62,500 bases of DNA from Chondrilla cf. caribensis (GCA_964020155.1 OZ026552.1:5649048-5711547); one strand, 5' to 3'. Shown: positions 1 through 15,239, numbered from the stretch's first letter. Notes: generated by a model from the sequence alone, not told the origin. A program made the numbers and translations.

Positions 1-228
1 AGTGATAAGTATGGACATATTCCAGACCAGAAAACACTGATCCAATTACTGATGTGGTCTTAGTGTGCCCTTTTCATTGAGGCACATGCAATCCAGTGAA
101 GTGAGCTCACGCAGTACAAGGAGATACAGTGTGAGAAGAGAACAATTGAAGAGAGTGACACACTCATGATTGATACCCGAATATGGACAGCTTGACAATG
201 GGATAGCAGCTGTACACATGCACCTCAC

Positions 229-2402
229 AGTGGTTGACCATATTTGGATCCACAGGTCGGTATGTCCCGGGTTCTGTTCCAAATTCGAAACTGAAATGGA
301 AACAAAGCATTCACCATAAGGAACCGCATGTAATGGGAACTGTAACAGTGTACTAGTGGCTGTTTACACAATCACACATCTCCATGCCTTTCAAGGATAA
401 TTCAATAACTAGTTTTGCTGATTCGGCTATTGAAAGGTGCTCACCAAACACAAACTATGATGATGACAATAGGTACATATGCTGTGAGGTGGAATGTAGG
501 ATAAGTGATGACAAACAGAGTCTCTCCTGCCAGCCAGCACATAGCACCATGTAACGGATACAGCATGGATACAGTGTAATAGAAATGACTGCAAAAGTGG
601 TTACTACCGGAGTAGCATCTGGGCCAACGAGACTGCTCCTTACTCATAACAGGTGACATTTCACCATGGCAACACTTCGCCATGGCAACATGAACGTGAG
701 AGGTTTACAGACAGGCTGTAAGTGGCATGGTGCCACTGTGTCAACAGTCGTAGACTGCAGTGCATGTCACACATGTACAGTGCATGCATACACATGTACA
801 GTGCATGTCACACATGTACAGTGCATGCATACACACACATGTTCATGCACACAGCCCACCTTGACAGCTAGCCAGAGCTGAGAGACACTTCAAAGTCCAA
901 CTGACCACCTCAACCCTGTGCAGAGGACAGCATGGGTATGTGTGTACTGTGTGTACTGTGTGTACTGTGTGTACTGTGTGTACTGTATGTACTGTGTGTA
1001 CTGTGTGTACCATACTGTGTGTACTGTGTGTACTGTGTGTACTGTGTGTACTGTATGTACTGTGTGTACTGTGTGTACTGTGTGTATTGTATGTACTGTG
1101 TGTACTGTGTGTACTGTATGTACTGTGTGTACTGTGTGTACTGTGTGTACTGTGTGTACTGTGTGTACTGTGTGTACTGTGTGTACTGTGTGTACCATAC
1201 TGTGTGTACTGTGTGTACTGTGTGTACTGTGTGTACTGTATGTACTGTGTGTACTGTGTGTACTGTGTGTACTGTGTGTATTGTGTGTACTGTGTGTATT
1301 GTGTGTACTGTGTGTATTGTGTGTACTGTGTGTACTGTGTGTATTGTGTGTACTGTGTGTACTGTGTGTACTGTATGTACTGTGTGTACTGTATGTACTG
1401 TGTGTACTGTGTGTACTGTGTGTACTGTGTGTACTGTGTGTACTGTGTATACTGTATGTACTGTGTGTACTGTGTGTACTGTGTGTACTGTGTGTACTGT
1501 ATGTACTGTGTGTACTGTGTGTACTGTATGTACTGTGTGTACTGTGTGTACTGTGTGTACTGTGTGTACTGTGTGTACTGTGTATACTGTATGTACTGTA
1601 TGTACTGTGTGTACTGTGTGTACTGTGTGTACTGTGTGTACTGTGTGTACTGTGTGTACTGTGTGTACTGTGTGTACTGTATGTACTGTGTGTACTGTGT
1701 GTACTGTGTGTACTGTGTATACTGTATGTACTGTGTGTACTGTGTGTACTGTGTGTACTGTGTGTACTGTGTGTACTGTGTGTACTGTGTGTACTGTATG
1801 TACTGTGTGTACTGTGTGTACTGTGTGTACTGTGTGTATTGTATGTACTGTGTGGACTGTGTGTACTGTACTGTGTGTACTGTATATACTGTGTGTACTG
1901 TGTGTACTGTATGTACTGTGTGTATTGTGTGTACTGTGTGTACTGTGTGTATTGTATGTACTGTGTGTACTGTGTGTACTGTATGTACTGTGTGTACTGT
2001 GTGTACTGTATGTACTGTGTGTATTGTGTGTACTGTGTGTACTGTATGTACTGTGTGTACTGTGTGTACTATATGTACTGTGTGCAAAGTATGCACCTCT
2101 TCACATCTCGCTGGATTTGATGTAATGACACTAAGAGAGCTGGTACTTCTTCTTGGGGAAAATCTTGGACACTTTTTGACAGAACTTCCTGTAAAACTTG
2201 TAACCTGTGAGTTAATGAAGTAGCTACCATGGTAACATCTCCCTCCACTACACACAAGTGAGAAGCACCCACCAAACCAGCACAGAGGGATTGGAGACGT
2301 TGTTGGGAATCTCCTCGGTGAAAATACACCATCCCTCTGATTGTTTTGGTCTCTTTCCTAATACAAGATGAGAGAAAATGCACACACAAACACACACACA
2401 GT

Positions 2403-2464
<62 letters not shown>

Positions 2465-3271
2465 GGTGGAGGTTCTTCTGCATTTTTCGCGTTCCCATTA
2501 CACAGCTGGAGAACACTCAGCTGAAAACAAACACAACATGCATAACATGCATAACATGCACAACATGAAATTTACATGCATCACATGTCACATGTATTCT
2601 ATCTCCAGCTAGGTCCACGGTACATGTTCACAAGCCACTTACAAGTCTGATTACATCAGCAGTCAACACAACCAGCTCTGGACAAGCAGCAGACTCTGTT
2701 TTACTGCAGAAGAACAAAAGGAATCCAGTAACCTCATGTACAGGAATAGTGACACACACACACACACACACACACAAGTAGTAACAGTGTAATTAGAGAA
2801 TGTGCAGTGGGTTACAACCACGATGGATGGGTGCAAATTAGCTTTTCCATTGATTAGTAACACTGCTATTATTGTTAACATGGCAACAAAATACAAACGA
2901 TGAATGTTGTAGTTCTCATGCACCAGGGCGTCTCTGAGACGTGGGAATGTTTTGACTACCATGTACGTAATATAATCATAACAACAGAATTTCACCTCTT
3001 CCAGTTCAGCTTGTAGGACATTCCTCTAATCTCAGTCAGCAGGACCTGGTAGAGGGATTGTAAGCCTTTCTGGAAGAAAAAAGCGAAGTGACAAACACAA
3101 CCATCAGGAGATAGAGTACAAGCAAAGAAGGGATAAACATACAAGGAATGCACCAGTGAATGCCATAAGGTAGAAATATGCTTTTGTAGATAATGAAATT
3201 AATGATGCAGCGAAGAGTATGATAGGTTTAGGACAACACACAAAACACAAACACATTACACACCATAACAA

Positions 3272-3316
<45 letters not shown>

Positions 3317-3972
3317 GTACACACACACACACATGGCCACACACACACACACACACATGTAAGGTCATGCCATAAGAAGGCTTAGGAGTGATAACGTGCA
3401 GACAATGAAGTACATCCTCATTCCTGGAATGTTTGACTTGACTTAGCTTAGACTCAAGGTCAAGCACATACACGGAGCACTTCCGTGTGACACATGAGAG
3501 ACATAACAGAAAGACTACAATTTTGCATCACAAGATAAGCAGACAAAAGTGTGCAAACAATCGTAACATTATACAAGAATTTACTCAGAATGGATTTGTG
3601 ACTCTTTCCTTATAAGAACTGCATTTACATGCAAATTACTTGCACGGCACTTGAATGTAGAAATGTTCACATCGATAAGGTTACCATGGATACCCATGAT
3701 ACATCCTTACCATAAAGACAGCTCTGTCAGCTGTTGATGTTCCGCTGTCGGTGACACGCCCACTGGTATGCCCGTAGACATGCTCGTATGGAAAATGGAT
3801 GGAGATTTGCAATCGAAGGAAAGTAATGATCTCCTTCTGTGAAGTCAATAATGTGTGAGTTTACATAAATACATCAAAGTATCCAAAGTTATACAAATGG
3901 TAGCATCCTAGTATCCAAAGTTATACAAATGGTAGCATCCTAGTATCCAAAATTACATAGATGATAACATGC

Positions 3973-4041
<69 letters not shown>

Positions 4042-5581
4042 ACCTTTACAGAATGCTGGCACTTGGTCCACAAACTGATCAAGTGCTGAATCAGGACTTC
4101 TCCCAGTTTACAATGCCTGCCATGGCCAGCATCCAGGGAGGAGAGAGTGAACGTGTTGACCAGTGAAAGAAGACCTTGTACCAGCTTGTAGTTCTTCTCA
4201 TGTCTGTTCGAAGATGAAATATCCTAATAACACTAGTCCTACTGTACACACACTAGTAGAGGTCCCACTGTACACACACTAGTAGAGGTCCTACTGTACA
4301 CACACCAGTAGAGGTCCCACTGTACACACACTAGTAGAGGTCCCACTGTACACACACTAGAAGAGGTCCCACTGTACACACACCAGTAGAGGTCCTACTG
4401 TACACACACTAGTAGAGGTCCCACTGTACACACACCAGTAGAGGTCCCACTGTACACACACTAGTAGAGGTCCTACTGTACACACACCAGTAGAGGTCCT
4501 AATGTACACACACTAGTAGAGGTCCTACTGTACACACACTGGTAGAGGTCCCACTGTACACACACTAGTAGAGGTCCTACTGTACACACACTAGTAGAGG
4601 TCCTACTGTACACACACTAGTCCCACTGTACACACACTAGTAGAGGTCCTACTGTACACACACTAGTAGAGGTCCCACTGTACACACACTAGTAGAGGTC
4701 CTACTGTGCACACACTAGTAGAGGTCCCACTGTACACACACTAGTAGAGGTCCTATTGTACACACACTAGTAGAGGTCCCACTGTACACACACTAGTAGA
4801 GGTCCCACTGTATACACACTAGTAGAGGTCCTACTGTACACACACTAGTCCCTCTGTACACACACTAGTAGAGGTCCCACTGTACACACACTAGTAGAGG
4901 TCCTACTGTACACACACTAGTCCCTCTGTACACACACTAGTGGGGGGGTACAGTGCTTAGATTCAATTTCATGGGCGAAGGGAGCAAGAGGATACAAATG
5001 CCTGACATCATGAGAACCACTTGCTCAAGAGGTTAGGGATACAATGACCTCAAATGGCTTCTAGAATACCTTCAAACACCCCACCACAAACAGACAAAAC
5101 AATGCACACACTTATTCTGAGAGAAATCAAATTTCCATTCATTTGATTAATGCCTTATAAAACACTGGAAAGAGAATACAGTTCAGATGTACAGTCTGTG
5201 GTATGAGATCCCACAGCTTGAAACACATATTGGAGAATTCGACAACTGCTGAGTCAGAGAATTCCTGAGTTGCTATAAACAAAACAGGAGTCCATAGCGA
5301 CCTGAGCTCACTGACCTGTCATGTAATTAGCTATTGTGTGCATCATTGTATCGCATCACTCCGGAGCTGATGTACATCTGATGTATGTGTAGTGTGTACC
5401 ATACCGACTGGTACTCATGTATGCACACATGCACACACCCACATACATGCACCCACAAACACACACACATACAAACATACACCCATACACCCACCCACCC
5501 CCCACACACATGCACCCCCCCACACACAGTACACACACAGTACACACACAGTACACACACAGTACACACACAGTACACACA

Positions 5582-5633
<52 letters not shown>

Positions 5634-7891
5634 CCCCCACACCCACTCACGCCCACGAATTCAAGCTTGTTCACACTCCCCACACACACAAAGGGAACTC
5701 CAGCAAAAACACAACAAAACACCATTTCTTGTACATCAGTTCCACAATTGCAGGCAAGTAATCTCCTGCCCCATTCAGCCTCCCCTGTGTGATAAATTGA
5801 CCATATAGGGAGGTTGTTTTGTATTACATCATGGTAGCTATTCTCAGTTCAGAACACACATGCCACCAGCCAACCACAACAGGATGATGACACACACAAG
5901 GAATATTGCATGGAAATGACATGCTCGAGTTCCCATTCCAAATGGGATTTGGGATAGTCAATCAATGCAAATGGGAACAAAATTGTGAGTCAGTGCCTCA
6001 TGCAGAAGTAGTAAGTCCTCCACTTTTTTAAATTATGTAAACTCACAATGGATTACATTAATGATCTGGAATATTGTTTAATTCTTGCAACTTATGACAG
6101 GAACATCATGTGATGGTCATGTGACAGTCATGTGACCCACTCCTTGTATACCACTCACTGGATATCTGGCACGATATGGTCCTTGATGAAGCAGTATAGG
6201 AAGGCCACAGGTAGGTCGCCATGGCTACCAGCATGGAGGACCAGCTGCTGTAGAACAGACACTGTTGATGGAGTTCTACTATCAACAAACGATCCATAGA
6301 GTTCACAATAGCACAGGATGAGATCTGCCAGTGATTGCAAAGCAGAAAACGGGATATTAAGGAATAAATACAGCTCAAATGCAACATCAAAATGTCAGGA
6401 CTGAGAGCATAATATGGACAAATGCATACATGCATATCTACATACACACACACACACACACACACTGGTGACAAACCTGAGTAACCACTGTTTTGATTCA
6501 GTATATTCCTATAACCTCGCCATGGTAGGACTTCGCTTAGTAAAATGGCCGAACATTCTGATACAAAGACAACTCTTCTCTCGGGATCCCTCTCTCGGAG
6601 GAGATACAGGCAGTGTTCAACAATGAGCTTTAAACTGATTTCTGGACCTCCTGTGCAAACAGAAGCAATAAACAACAACTAACAAAGCACATGACTATTA
6701 TAATGATACACAATGTATAAGAAGCCACACAGGGGCAAGCAGCTGTCAACATACACTTCATCAGTTAGGTCTCCAGTACATTGAGAGGATACATCATAGG
6801 GGAAAGGGTCAAATTGATATACAAAGTTATACAAAGTATCAATGTTGTCAGTATACTAACTTCTGTTTCCAGCTCTGATCACTGCTTTGATCAAATTGAT
6901 AGCATCCTATAGTACAGAAATACACACTCACAAGTGGAGAGCGTCCTAACACACACTCACTGGTGGAGAGCATCCTAACACACACTCACTGGTGGAGAGC
7001 GCATTAACACACACTCACAGGTGGAGGGCATCCTGATACACACTCACATGTGGAGAGCGTACTAACACACACTCACAGGTGGAGAACGTCCTAACACACA
7101 CTCACAGGTGGAGGGCATACTAACACACACTCACAGGTGGAGGGCATACTAACACACACTCACGGGTGGAGGGCATACTAACACACACTCACGGGTGGAG
7201 GGCATACTAACACACACTCACAGGTGGAGGGCATCCTGACACACACTCACACACACACACAGTGTCCTAGCATGCAAATACACATTCAATACTACCTTGA
7301 TAAACTGAACATCACAACATGTATACACAAACAAACAAACATGCATATCATAATCATCATTATTCATTGTTAAGGGGTGGGGCAAAACCAGCTGACTATG
7401 TTGATACAAACATAAATTTACATAAAGGAACATCACTCTTCGCCAGCTATGGATGAGGTGAAGTGCAGTGGTGTGGAATGACCCCTCAGCTCACCTTGTA
7501 GTGGTTGCCACCCTTGCCGTGTTCAAAGGAGTGGTTTACGCTCAGTTGGAAAAGATGGTCCCACGATATTCCGACACTCTTCGATTTCGATTTGCTCCTG
7601 GAATATTGGTCTATCGTGGACAGCAGATTCTGATCCGACAATAACCTTCTTATGTTTGAATTTGCATTCTGTCAATTAATTATGAATGGAAAATAAAAAT
7701 CAGTATTGTTTTCATGCCTCTCGGTACAAAAGGAAGTGAAGCACAGCAATCAACAACTGAATGTAAGCACTTACTTTCCTTTCGACTGCTTTTTTCGAAG
7801 AGAGCTTATTCACAGCTAATAACAGTTCGGGTACCTTATGATGGTCTCCATGTCGACTGTGAGCAGCATCCAGACAAAAGCCATCAGACAT
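229..7891 (-). CDS. ATM: ATM serine/threonine kinase, N-terminal part (first 14 exons found; gene continues past the window's left edge)
   Basis: ATM is the PI3K-related kinase that starts the DNA double-strand-break response in the nucleus. Only the N-terminal HEAT-repeat solenoid lies here; the kinase domain is outside the window. Exons, 5' to 3': 7775-7891, 7495-7668, 6861-6906, 6477-6650, 6159-6324, 4044-4203, 3711-3836, 2996-3069, 2643-2703, 2463-2520, 2330-2357, 2097-2204, 860-915, 229-290. They join in one frame into 470 codons. Blocks align in order with animal ATM: VERKNANSNIRRLL near the start, DAINLIKAVIRAGNRRGPE, SGYSDLILCYCELYG, KLGEVLIQHLISLWTK, KEIITFLRLQISIHFP, KRPKQSEGWLQVLQEVL, SNLEQNPGHTDLWIQIW. 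The last block sits near residue 460, about where vertebrate ATM has it. The start Met at 7889-7891 opens exon 1 and faces the divergent gene. Exon 15 onward was not resolved in bases 1-228. The 12/13 intron is almost wholly satellite. A short exon could be missing between exons 12 and 13, where the vertebrate protein is slightly longer. Confidence 0.9.
932..2082. repeat. 9-bp satellite (TGTGTACTG)n, about 125 copies
   Basis: About 1.15 kb of a 9-base unit with simple variants (TGTATACTG, TGTGTATTG). It fills ATM intron 12 between the exons at 2097-2204 and 860-915. Because 9 is a multiple of 3, several frames on both strands stay open for 400-470 codons (CVY, YTQ, HTV repeats). These are not genes. 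The same unit recurs at 48788-48893 and, as short runs, near 5526-5580 and 39313-39390. Confidence 0.95.
2401..2461. repeat. (CA)n microsatellite in ATM intron 10
   Basis: A pure CA run directly downstream (minus sense) of the donor at 2462. The ATM introns hold further CA runs at about 2754-2776, 3273-3312, 3973-4037 and 5581-5630. Confidence 0.95.
4228..4942. repeat. 26-bp minisatellite in ATM intron 5, about 27 copies
   Basis: Tandem copies of ACTAGTAGAGGTCCYACTGT followed by ACACAC, with a few shortened units where ACTAGTCCC replaces the longer form. The array begins just upstream (plus sense) of the acceptor of the exon at 4044-4203. The same unit forms a second array at 49338-49580 in the USP16/45 gene, 45 kb away. 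Confidence 0.95.
4943..6158. other. Rest of ATM intron 5: no exon recognised; CA-rich stretch at 5417-5640
   Basis: The previous and next ATM exons join in frame across this stretch, so no coding sequence is needed. A mixed CA, CCCA and CAGTACA simple-sequence block occupies about 5417-5640. Confidence 0.6.
6931..7245. repeat. About 30-bp minisatellite in ATM intron 2
   Basis: About ten copies of CACACTCACAGGTGGAGGGC followed by ATACTAACA. Read on the minus (coding) strand, every unit contains GTGAGTGTGTG, a strong match to a 5' splice site, so the intron carries many potential decoy donors. Confidence 0.9.
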
Positions 7892-8091
7892 TTTTGTGTA
7901 CGAAAACAGCCAATGACGTCATGGCTAATTTTAGTAATAATGAATAACGACGTAATAATAATGACGTAGTCTGCCGACCACTTCACCTACTATGTACGAA
8001 TATCCGCTGAGTTTGCACAGTTCATTCGCATCACCGAGTTCCGAGTGTATATATAAATTCTAAATTCAACCGTAGTATTTATCGTGAAGGG
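7892..8091. promoter_or_regulatory. Bidirectional promoter between ATM (-) and the membrane protein gene (+)
   Basis: Only 200 bases separate the two divergent start codons. The palindrome TGACGTCA, a CREB/ATF site, lies at 7914-7921 and overlaps a CCAAT box (7910-7914). A half site TGACGTAG lies near 7963. A TATA-like TATATATAAA lies about 40 bases before the plus-strand ATG. The sites are seen in the sequence. Their use is inference. Confidence 0.6.
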
Positions 8092-9344
8092 ATGGATTCG
8101 AAGTGGATTATAAGGTTTAGTTTCTTGTTAGGAGTCTTGTGTAACTGCCAGGAGGGACCGCTCGTCAACCTCGAGGAGACCGGCGTCATTTCTTGTTCAT
8201 CAGACAACTTCGAGGCAGGTTGGTCCGGTTGCGAGCCTTGTGTTTCTTTACTGCTTCACAAATGTTATGCTTTCACATTCGACAGTTAATATTGACATAG
8301 TTAAAATGCGAGCAGGTGAACCAGATAAAGAGATCTGTTTAGATCCAGATTATAAGCCCAGCACATTCCCCTTCTACCACACGGTGTCGTGCGAGAGTCA
8401 AAGCCCTACATTGACGCGGCAATTGCTGATGTATAGCGTCGATATTCAGCTTTTTGAAGGCCTTGGGGGTGAATTCTGTCTGGAGGAACGTAACAGCAGC
8501 GACGGGAACGAGCAGCTCTTACTCGGCATGAACCTGGCTGGTATTTCGCGGGAGAAGCGAAATTTCTCGTTGAAGTTGGTATGTAGGGCTGTCGGGACGA
8601 GTGGTTCGGGCGGAGCTGCCGAGGAAACGTCCGCTTTGATAGAACCAAGTGAGTTGTGCTTTCTAAAGTGGAGAAACAGCGGGGTAGTGGGGGGATTTGG
8701 GGAGTTAGAGTAACCAGGACCGTCGACGTTGATGGCACTGGGCATCTTAGCTGTACTGTTGAAACTGGTTCGACAGGGGATTGAAGACCCGTGTGAATAG
8801 CTCAAAATCAACTACCCAGTGATGCCCAACCCCTAGATATATAAATAGATGATCAACTGTCTGTGATTCTATAATATGTGTGATAACCAGTCCTACCCCA
8901 ACTGCATGGATGTGGCCTGTAGTAGTGTGTCTAGGTCTTGATACTCCTGTAGCCTTTAGACTGACATAACTTCAATATTTCCTTGCAGGGAACACCACCT
9001 CTCTCACGTTCATTCCACAAGGACAGAACGGCAGTGTGACCACAGAGAAAGGAGTACCTGTCAAGATTGCTGTCCTCGTGGCCCTCCCTGATGAACTGAA
9101 GAATGTGAATACCTCGTGGTCTGACAGCCGGATTACATGTGATTTTGATGCAGATGTGGAGGTCCCCAAATGTGTATACACATCCCAAGTGGGATTCCAA
9201 GAGACTTGGAGTTGCTCCATTACTACAAACAAATCTGATGTGTATACATTTCAACACAGAGGAACATCCTACATAGTACGTCTAACAGGTGAGAGAGTGT
9301 GGCAAGTAATCAGTGAACAGTCTGGTGTGGTTCTCAACAGGATT

Positions 9345-9389
<45 letters not shown>

Positions 9390-9413
9390 GACACACACAC
9401 AAAGACACACATG

Positions 9414-9473
<60 letters not shown>

Positions 9474-9892
9474 GTTGTACCTACACAAACAAGAAACCAG
9501 TAAGTCATAAAATTACTTTGTCAATGATGACTCACTCAGCATTTCTATGTGAAGTCATGTCGAATGGAATGTATTTGTCCATATTTATGCCATGTAACCA
9601 AAGTTACAGAATTTAAATGTTCACAGATCACAAGTACTCCCACTCCTTGCCAAATCAGCACTTAATGCAATATATATGTATGACCAATGCAATGCATAAG
9701 ATGAAAATAGCTCCCTCAATAACACTTTGTAGCTGGTCTATTTCAATACACTGGATATTATGTCCTGGTGCCTTTTATTGAACTTCATGTGTTCTTTTTT
9801 GCTCCTCAGTGTATGATCCCACCTCTACGGATCCCCCAACCCCTGGAGCATTCCCACAAGGTGTGTCCAGATACGATACATTTTTGTATATG

Positions 9893-9930
<38 letters not shown>

Positions 9931-11506
9931 TGGGTGTGGGGGGCAAGTGTGTGTGGTGGGTGTGGGTGTGTTGCTACATATTTTTCTCCCTATATCCCCA
10001 CTTCTAGATATGACTGCCATCATTGCCGGTGTGATCGTGCCTGTTATCATCATTGTCAGCTTAATTGCTATAATTATAGTAGCAATCGTTGCAGTCCATT
10101 GCTATAGTGGAAGGAAAAGTGAGTTTCATGATTTTGAACTTTCTTGTCAATTTCAAATGTGTTGATGTTTGTGTTTGTTTCTAGGAGGCGAGAAGTTGGA
10201 TGATATTAAAACTATAGCTGCAAAAAATAGTAAGTAGTTTATTGTTATTGTTTGTTTGTTTCAGCAATTGCATGCACTCAGTTGTGTCCATTTATTCTTT
10301 CAGATGCGGAAATTGCAAAGTTGACTATGGCAAATGGACAATCTTACCAACCCCCAAGCCAACCTCAGTCTTCAGGTGAATATCTTCATTGATCATAGCA
10401 CAAAAGCAATAAGTGTATATTAGTATACAGTAATGATGTAGATTGAAGGTGTCAGTATTTGTACTCTATTCTCGATAATGCTCACTACAATACGTGCATT
10501 TTAGTTGCTCTTACTTGATATTAGCCGAAACAACACTTGATGCACCACCTATAACAGAATCGGAGGATAGGGGCCAATTGCCAACAGTTGAGGAGTCCGA
10601 TGATCCGACCCTAGATGTGGCTGAGAAATCCGGAGTGGACCCGTGTTCGAACTTGAATGTGAAGTTGGATGATCAGAGATACAGCAGGGGGAGCATCACA
10701 GAGTCTAATGTGAACGGTGAGTTTGTTGGTGTTGGTGCCAGTGCTCTCTCTCAACCTCTGCTTGTGAGGTATTTTACAGGTGAAGTTTACTCTTCCAGGG
10801 CATTGAATTCGTACACAATTAGGAGGAATTACTTGCATACGTACATTTGCACATGCTAACAGGTGAAATATCGGAGGTCCCCTCAAAGTTCGACCATAGT
10901 TCTTGGAAATTTCTTTGAATTTTACTTCAAAATACAAACACATTTGCCAATGTACTACCCTATGGTGGGAAATTTTCATGTGACAAAATTTTCATGGATT
11001 TTGCTGTCGGCCAGCATCCATGAAAATTTTATCTGCGAATTTTCATTTTTGGAACCATCTGCAAAAATTTTGTCCTGCGAAAATTTCCCGCTAAATGGTA
11101 TGTGTATGTGTCTTATTTCTGTATCGTGGATGTACCTGTACCCTTGCACATGTACTGTTGCACCCATACCATTGCACCTGTATATAATGTACTTGTAGAC
11201 ATATCTACCCATTGTTCTTTTCATACCAGAGGCAAAGGTTATAATAGCGAATAATGGTCACCCACCGACAGAGACACCTGACAGAGGTACAGCAGATTTG
11301 CAAACAATTTGTATGTGCTATTTTGGGTACACTTCACAGATTTGTAGTCAGTTTGTATCCACTCATTTACACCCTTCACTTCCTTAAATCACTTCCTTGA
11401 GTCACTTCCTTTCTCTTTTACAGTGGTTCAAAATGAGGACAAATCTAGTGGCATAGATCAACATATCCCTGTACAGAATGGCCACTTACTAGCTTCCACG
11501 GCTTAG
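8092..11506 (+). CDS. Single-pass type I membrane protein, 466 residues, unrecognised
   Basis: Ten exons: 8092-8218, 8286-8648, 8989-9288, 9810-9860, 10008-10118, 10185-10229, 10304-10375, 10525-10716, 11230-11286, 11424-11506. They join in frame to 467 codons including TAG. Residues 1-19 form a signal peptide (basic start, then FSFLLGVLCNC). The ectodomain is about 280 residues. Its two large exons (about 121 and 100 residues) each look like one cysteine-containing beta-type module. N-glycosylation sequons NSS, NTT, NGS, NTS and NKS are visible. A Pro/Thr-rich stalk precedes a transmembrane helix rich in Ile and Val (AGVIVPVIIIVSLIAIIIV), then a basic stop-transfer HCYSGRKRGEK and a hydrophilic tail of about 150 residues rich in Asp, Glu, Ser and Pro. 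All nine introns are phase 1. I recognise no family. A cell-surface receptor or adhesion protein is the best guess. Confidence 0.75.
9349..9471. repeat. (CA)n microsatellite in intron 3 of the membrane protein gene
   Basis: CA dinucleotides with a few AAAGA and ATGCAT interruptions. A TG run at about 9893-9928 lies in the next intron. Confidence 0.95.
10953..11103. mobile_element. MITE-like element with imperfect terminal inverted repeats
   Basis: The left end carries GGGAAATTTTC then GACAAAATTTTCATGGA. The right end, reverse complemented, carries GGGAAATTTTC then GACAAAATTTTTGCAGA. The arms are about 45 bases, AT-rich, with a short centre. It lies in intron 8 of the membrane protein gene and has no coding capacity. 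The size and end structure fit a non-autonomous DNA transposon. The family is not assigned. Confidence 0.6.
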
Positions 11507-11709
11507 CCTACTGTACCACTGGTACTTGAACCCGGCAGGAAACAGATGTCATCTTAGGGGTTTCCCTGAGTAATTGATCATCAGCCAGACCCTTTTAACT
11601 CTTGTATAATACATGAGTATTGTTCTTGTAAATCTCTGTGTTATATGGTTTTGATGTAAATATTTGTTTCTCAATACTATCGTGACTCTATGAGTGTCCG
11701 TTCACTGTA

Positions 11710-11715
11710 CACGTG
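11710..11715. promoter_or_regulatory. CACGTG E-box upstream of the CCDC181-like gene
   Basis: A perfect palindromic E-box 32 bases before the ATG at 11748. The preceding gene ends only 241 bases upstream, so the promoter must be compact. The same hexamer occurs in several other short promoters of this window. Confidence 0.45.
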
Positions 11716-11747
11716 CAAAAGATCTGTTGTCATAGTGATTATGGAAA

Positions 11748-13716
<1,969 letters not shown>

Positions 13717-14306
13717 ATCAAGATATTTTTATATTCTGAATTTAAAGTTGTTTTTAATTACTTCTATTTTGGGTTTCATGGAGTAACGCCAACATGCACA
13801 TGCATGCAACTACATGCATACCCCACAATTCTACCCAATGCCAATATTATATATGAACAATAACAAACATCCAGTTAATCTGCAATGTTTTCCAAATGAA
13901 TTGTGCAAGATTGTGCAAAAATTCTGTAATTCTAGTAACAAGCAGGCTTGGTCTAGGTGGAGAGATTACAGCTGCATATGATTCAATAGTCATCAATTAT
14001 CGGACATATTAGTATTATCACATTCATATATTAATTGATATGAACTTGTATTCAAATGTAATGCATACAAAAATAATATTTGAGATGTGTACATGCAGTA
14101 CATGCAAAAGTAAAATTGATATTGAAATGAAAAAACTGAAGTAAATTAATTCAAATGTCATGTACACGTAATTGATTTGAATACAATTATTCTACACAAC
14201 ACACATGTTCACACAAAGCATTTGGTTAATCATGTATCTGTAATAAAATTTTATGTATACGTTATTTACAATTTTGTGAAATTCACTTCAATGGGAATTC
14301 CCTGAT
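13717..14306. other. Convergent intergenic region, CCDC181-like (+) and ASK1 (-)
   Basis: AT-rich 590 bases between two stop codons. It must hold both 3' UTRs. I see no ORF or RNA gene in it, and no clear AATAAA placed for either gene. Confidence 0.6.
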
Positions 14307-15162
14307 TTACGTCCTTTCTGACCTAGTTTTCTGCCGATGTTCCAAAATGGCTGTCCATACACGTGTTCTTGGGCCAATCCTACAAGAGACTTGAAGTAAC
14401 AGTTAACTGACAAGACAAGATTTGAAGGGAACAGTACTTCAATCCCATGTCCACCAAGTCCTGGCGTTCAAAGTTATTCAAAACATCACTCAATGTCACC
14501 TGCTCTGATAGAAACTACAGAACACAACATGTAATCATTTGGGTTTCTATGGAAATGATAAAATGGCTACTGGAATCCACTCATGTACCTTTTGTTGTTC
14601 TTCCTGTGGAACATTACACTTCTCCAGCCACTCGATCAATGAGGCATCAACTGTTCCTTTTTCAGATTCTGGAACAGATTAAATACAAAACAACCACCAC
14701 TGGTGGGGTCACTGAAAGACTTAAACCTTAAAAAGCACTAAGTCACTCTGTATCATCTGTTTATAATATAATATGTATGTACTATATGTACCTATATGGA
14801 GATAGAGTGTGCACCTGAACATGTGTATGTTAAACCTGTGTTACACCTGAAAAGCAATCCGCAAATGGAGGCATAAGTGTCTGGCTACATGAGACCAAGC
14901 CCTCCCAGTGCCTCTCCATGCAGGCTCACCTGTACTGCTGGATGTACTGTGACCTGTCACTAGGGTGACCATAGGCATGTTCCTCGTCCTGTCCAGGAGG
15001 ATTTTGACACAACATTGCATCATCAGTGTACTCCGAGTGATGTCACACTTACCTCACATCCTTGATCTTGAGCCTCAAGTCGTGAATATCATTACGAATG
15101 AGCTCATTGTACTCCTGTTTGGTTCTAAGGAGATCATCTAGCAAACTGGAGAGGGCAAAGGG

Positions 15163-15239
<77 letters not shown>

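Noticed and set aside
1..228. ATM exon 15
   Set aside because: No block with the right phase and splice signals could be matched. The next exon probably lies outside the window.
843..2255. Long open frames on both strands (400-470 codons of CVY, YTQ, HTV, VLC)
   Set aside because: They are a by-product of a 9-bp satellite whose period is a multiple of three. They overlap on both strands and lie inside an ATM intron.
4228..4942. CRISPR-like regular repeats
   Set aside because: The units are directly tandem with no unique spacers, the DNA is eukaryotic and no cas genes are present. The same holds for the other minisatellites.
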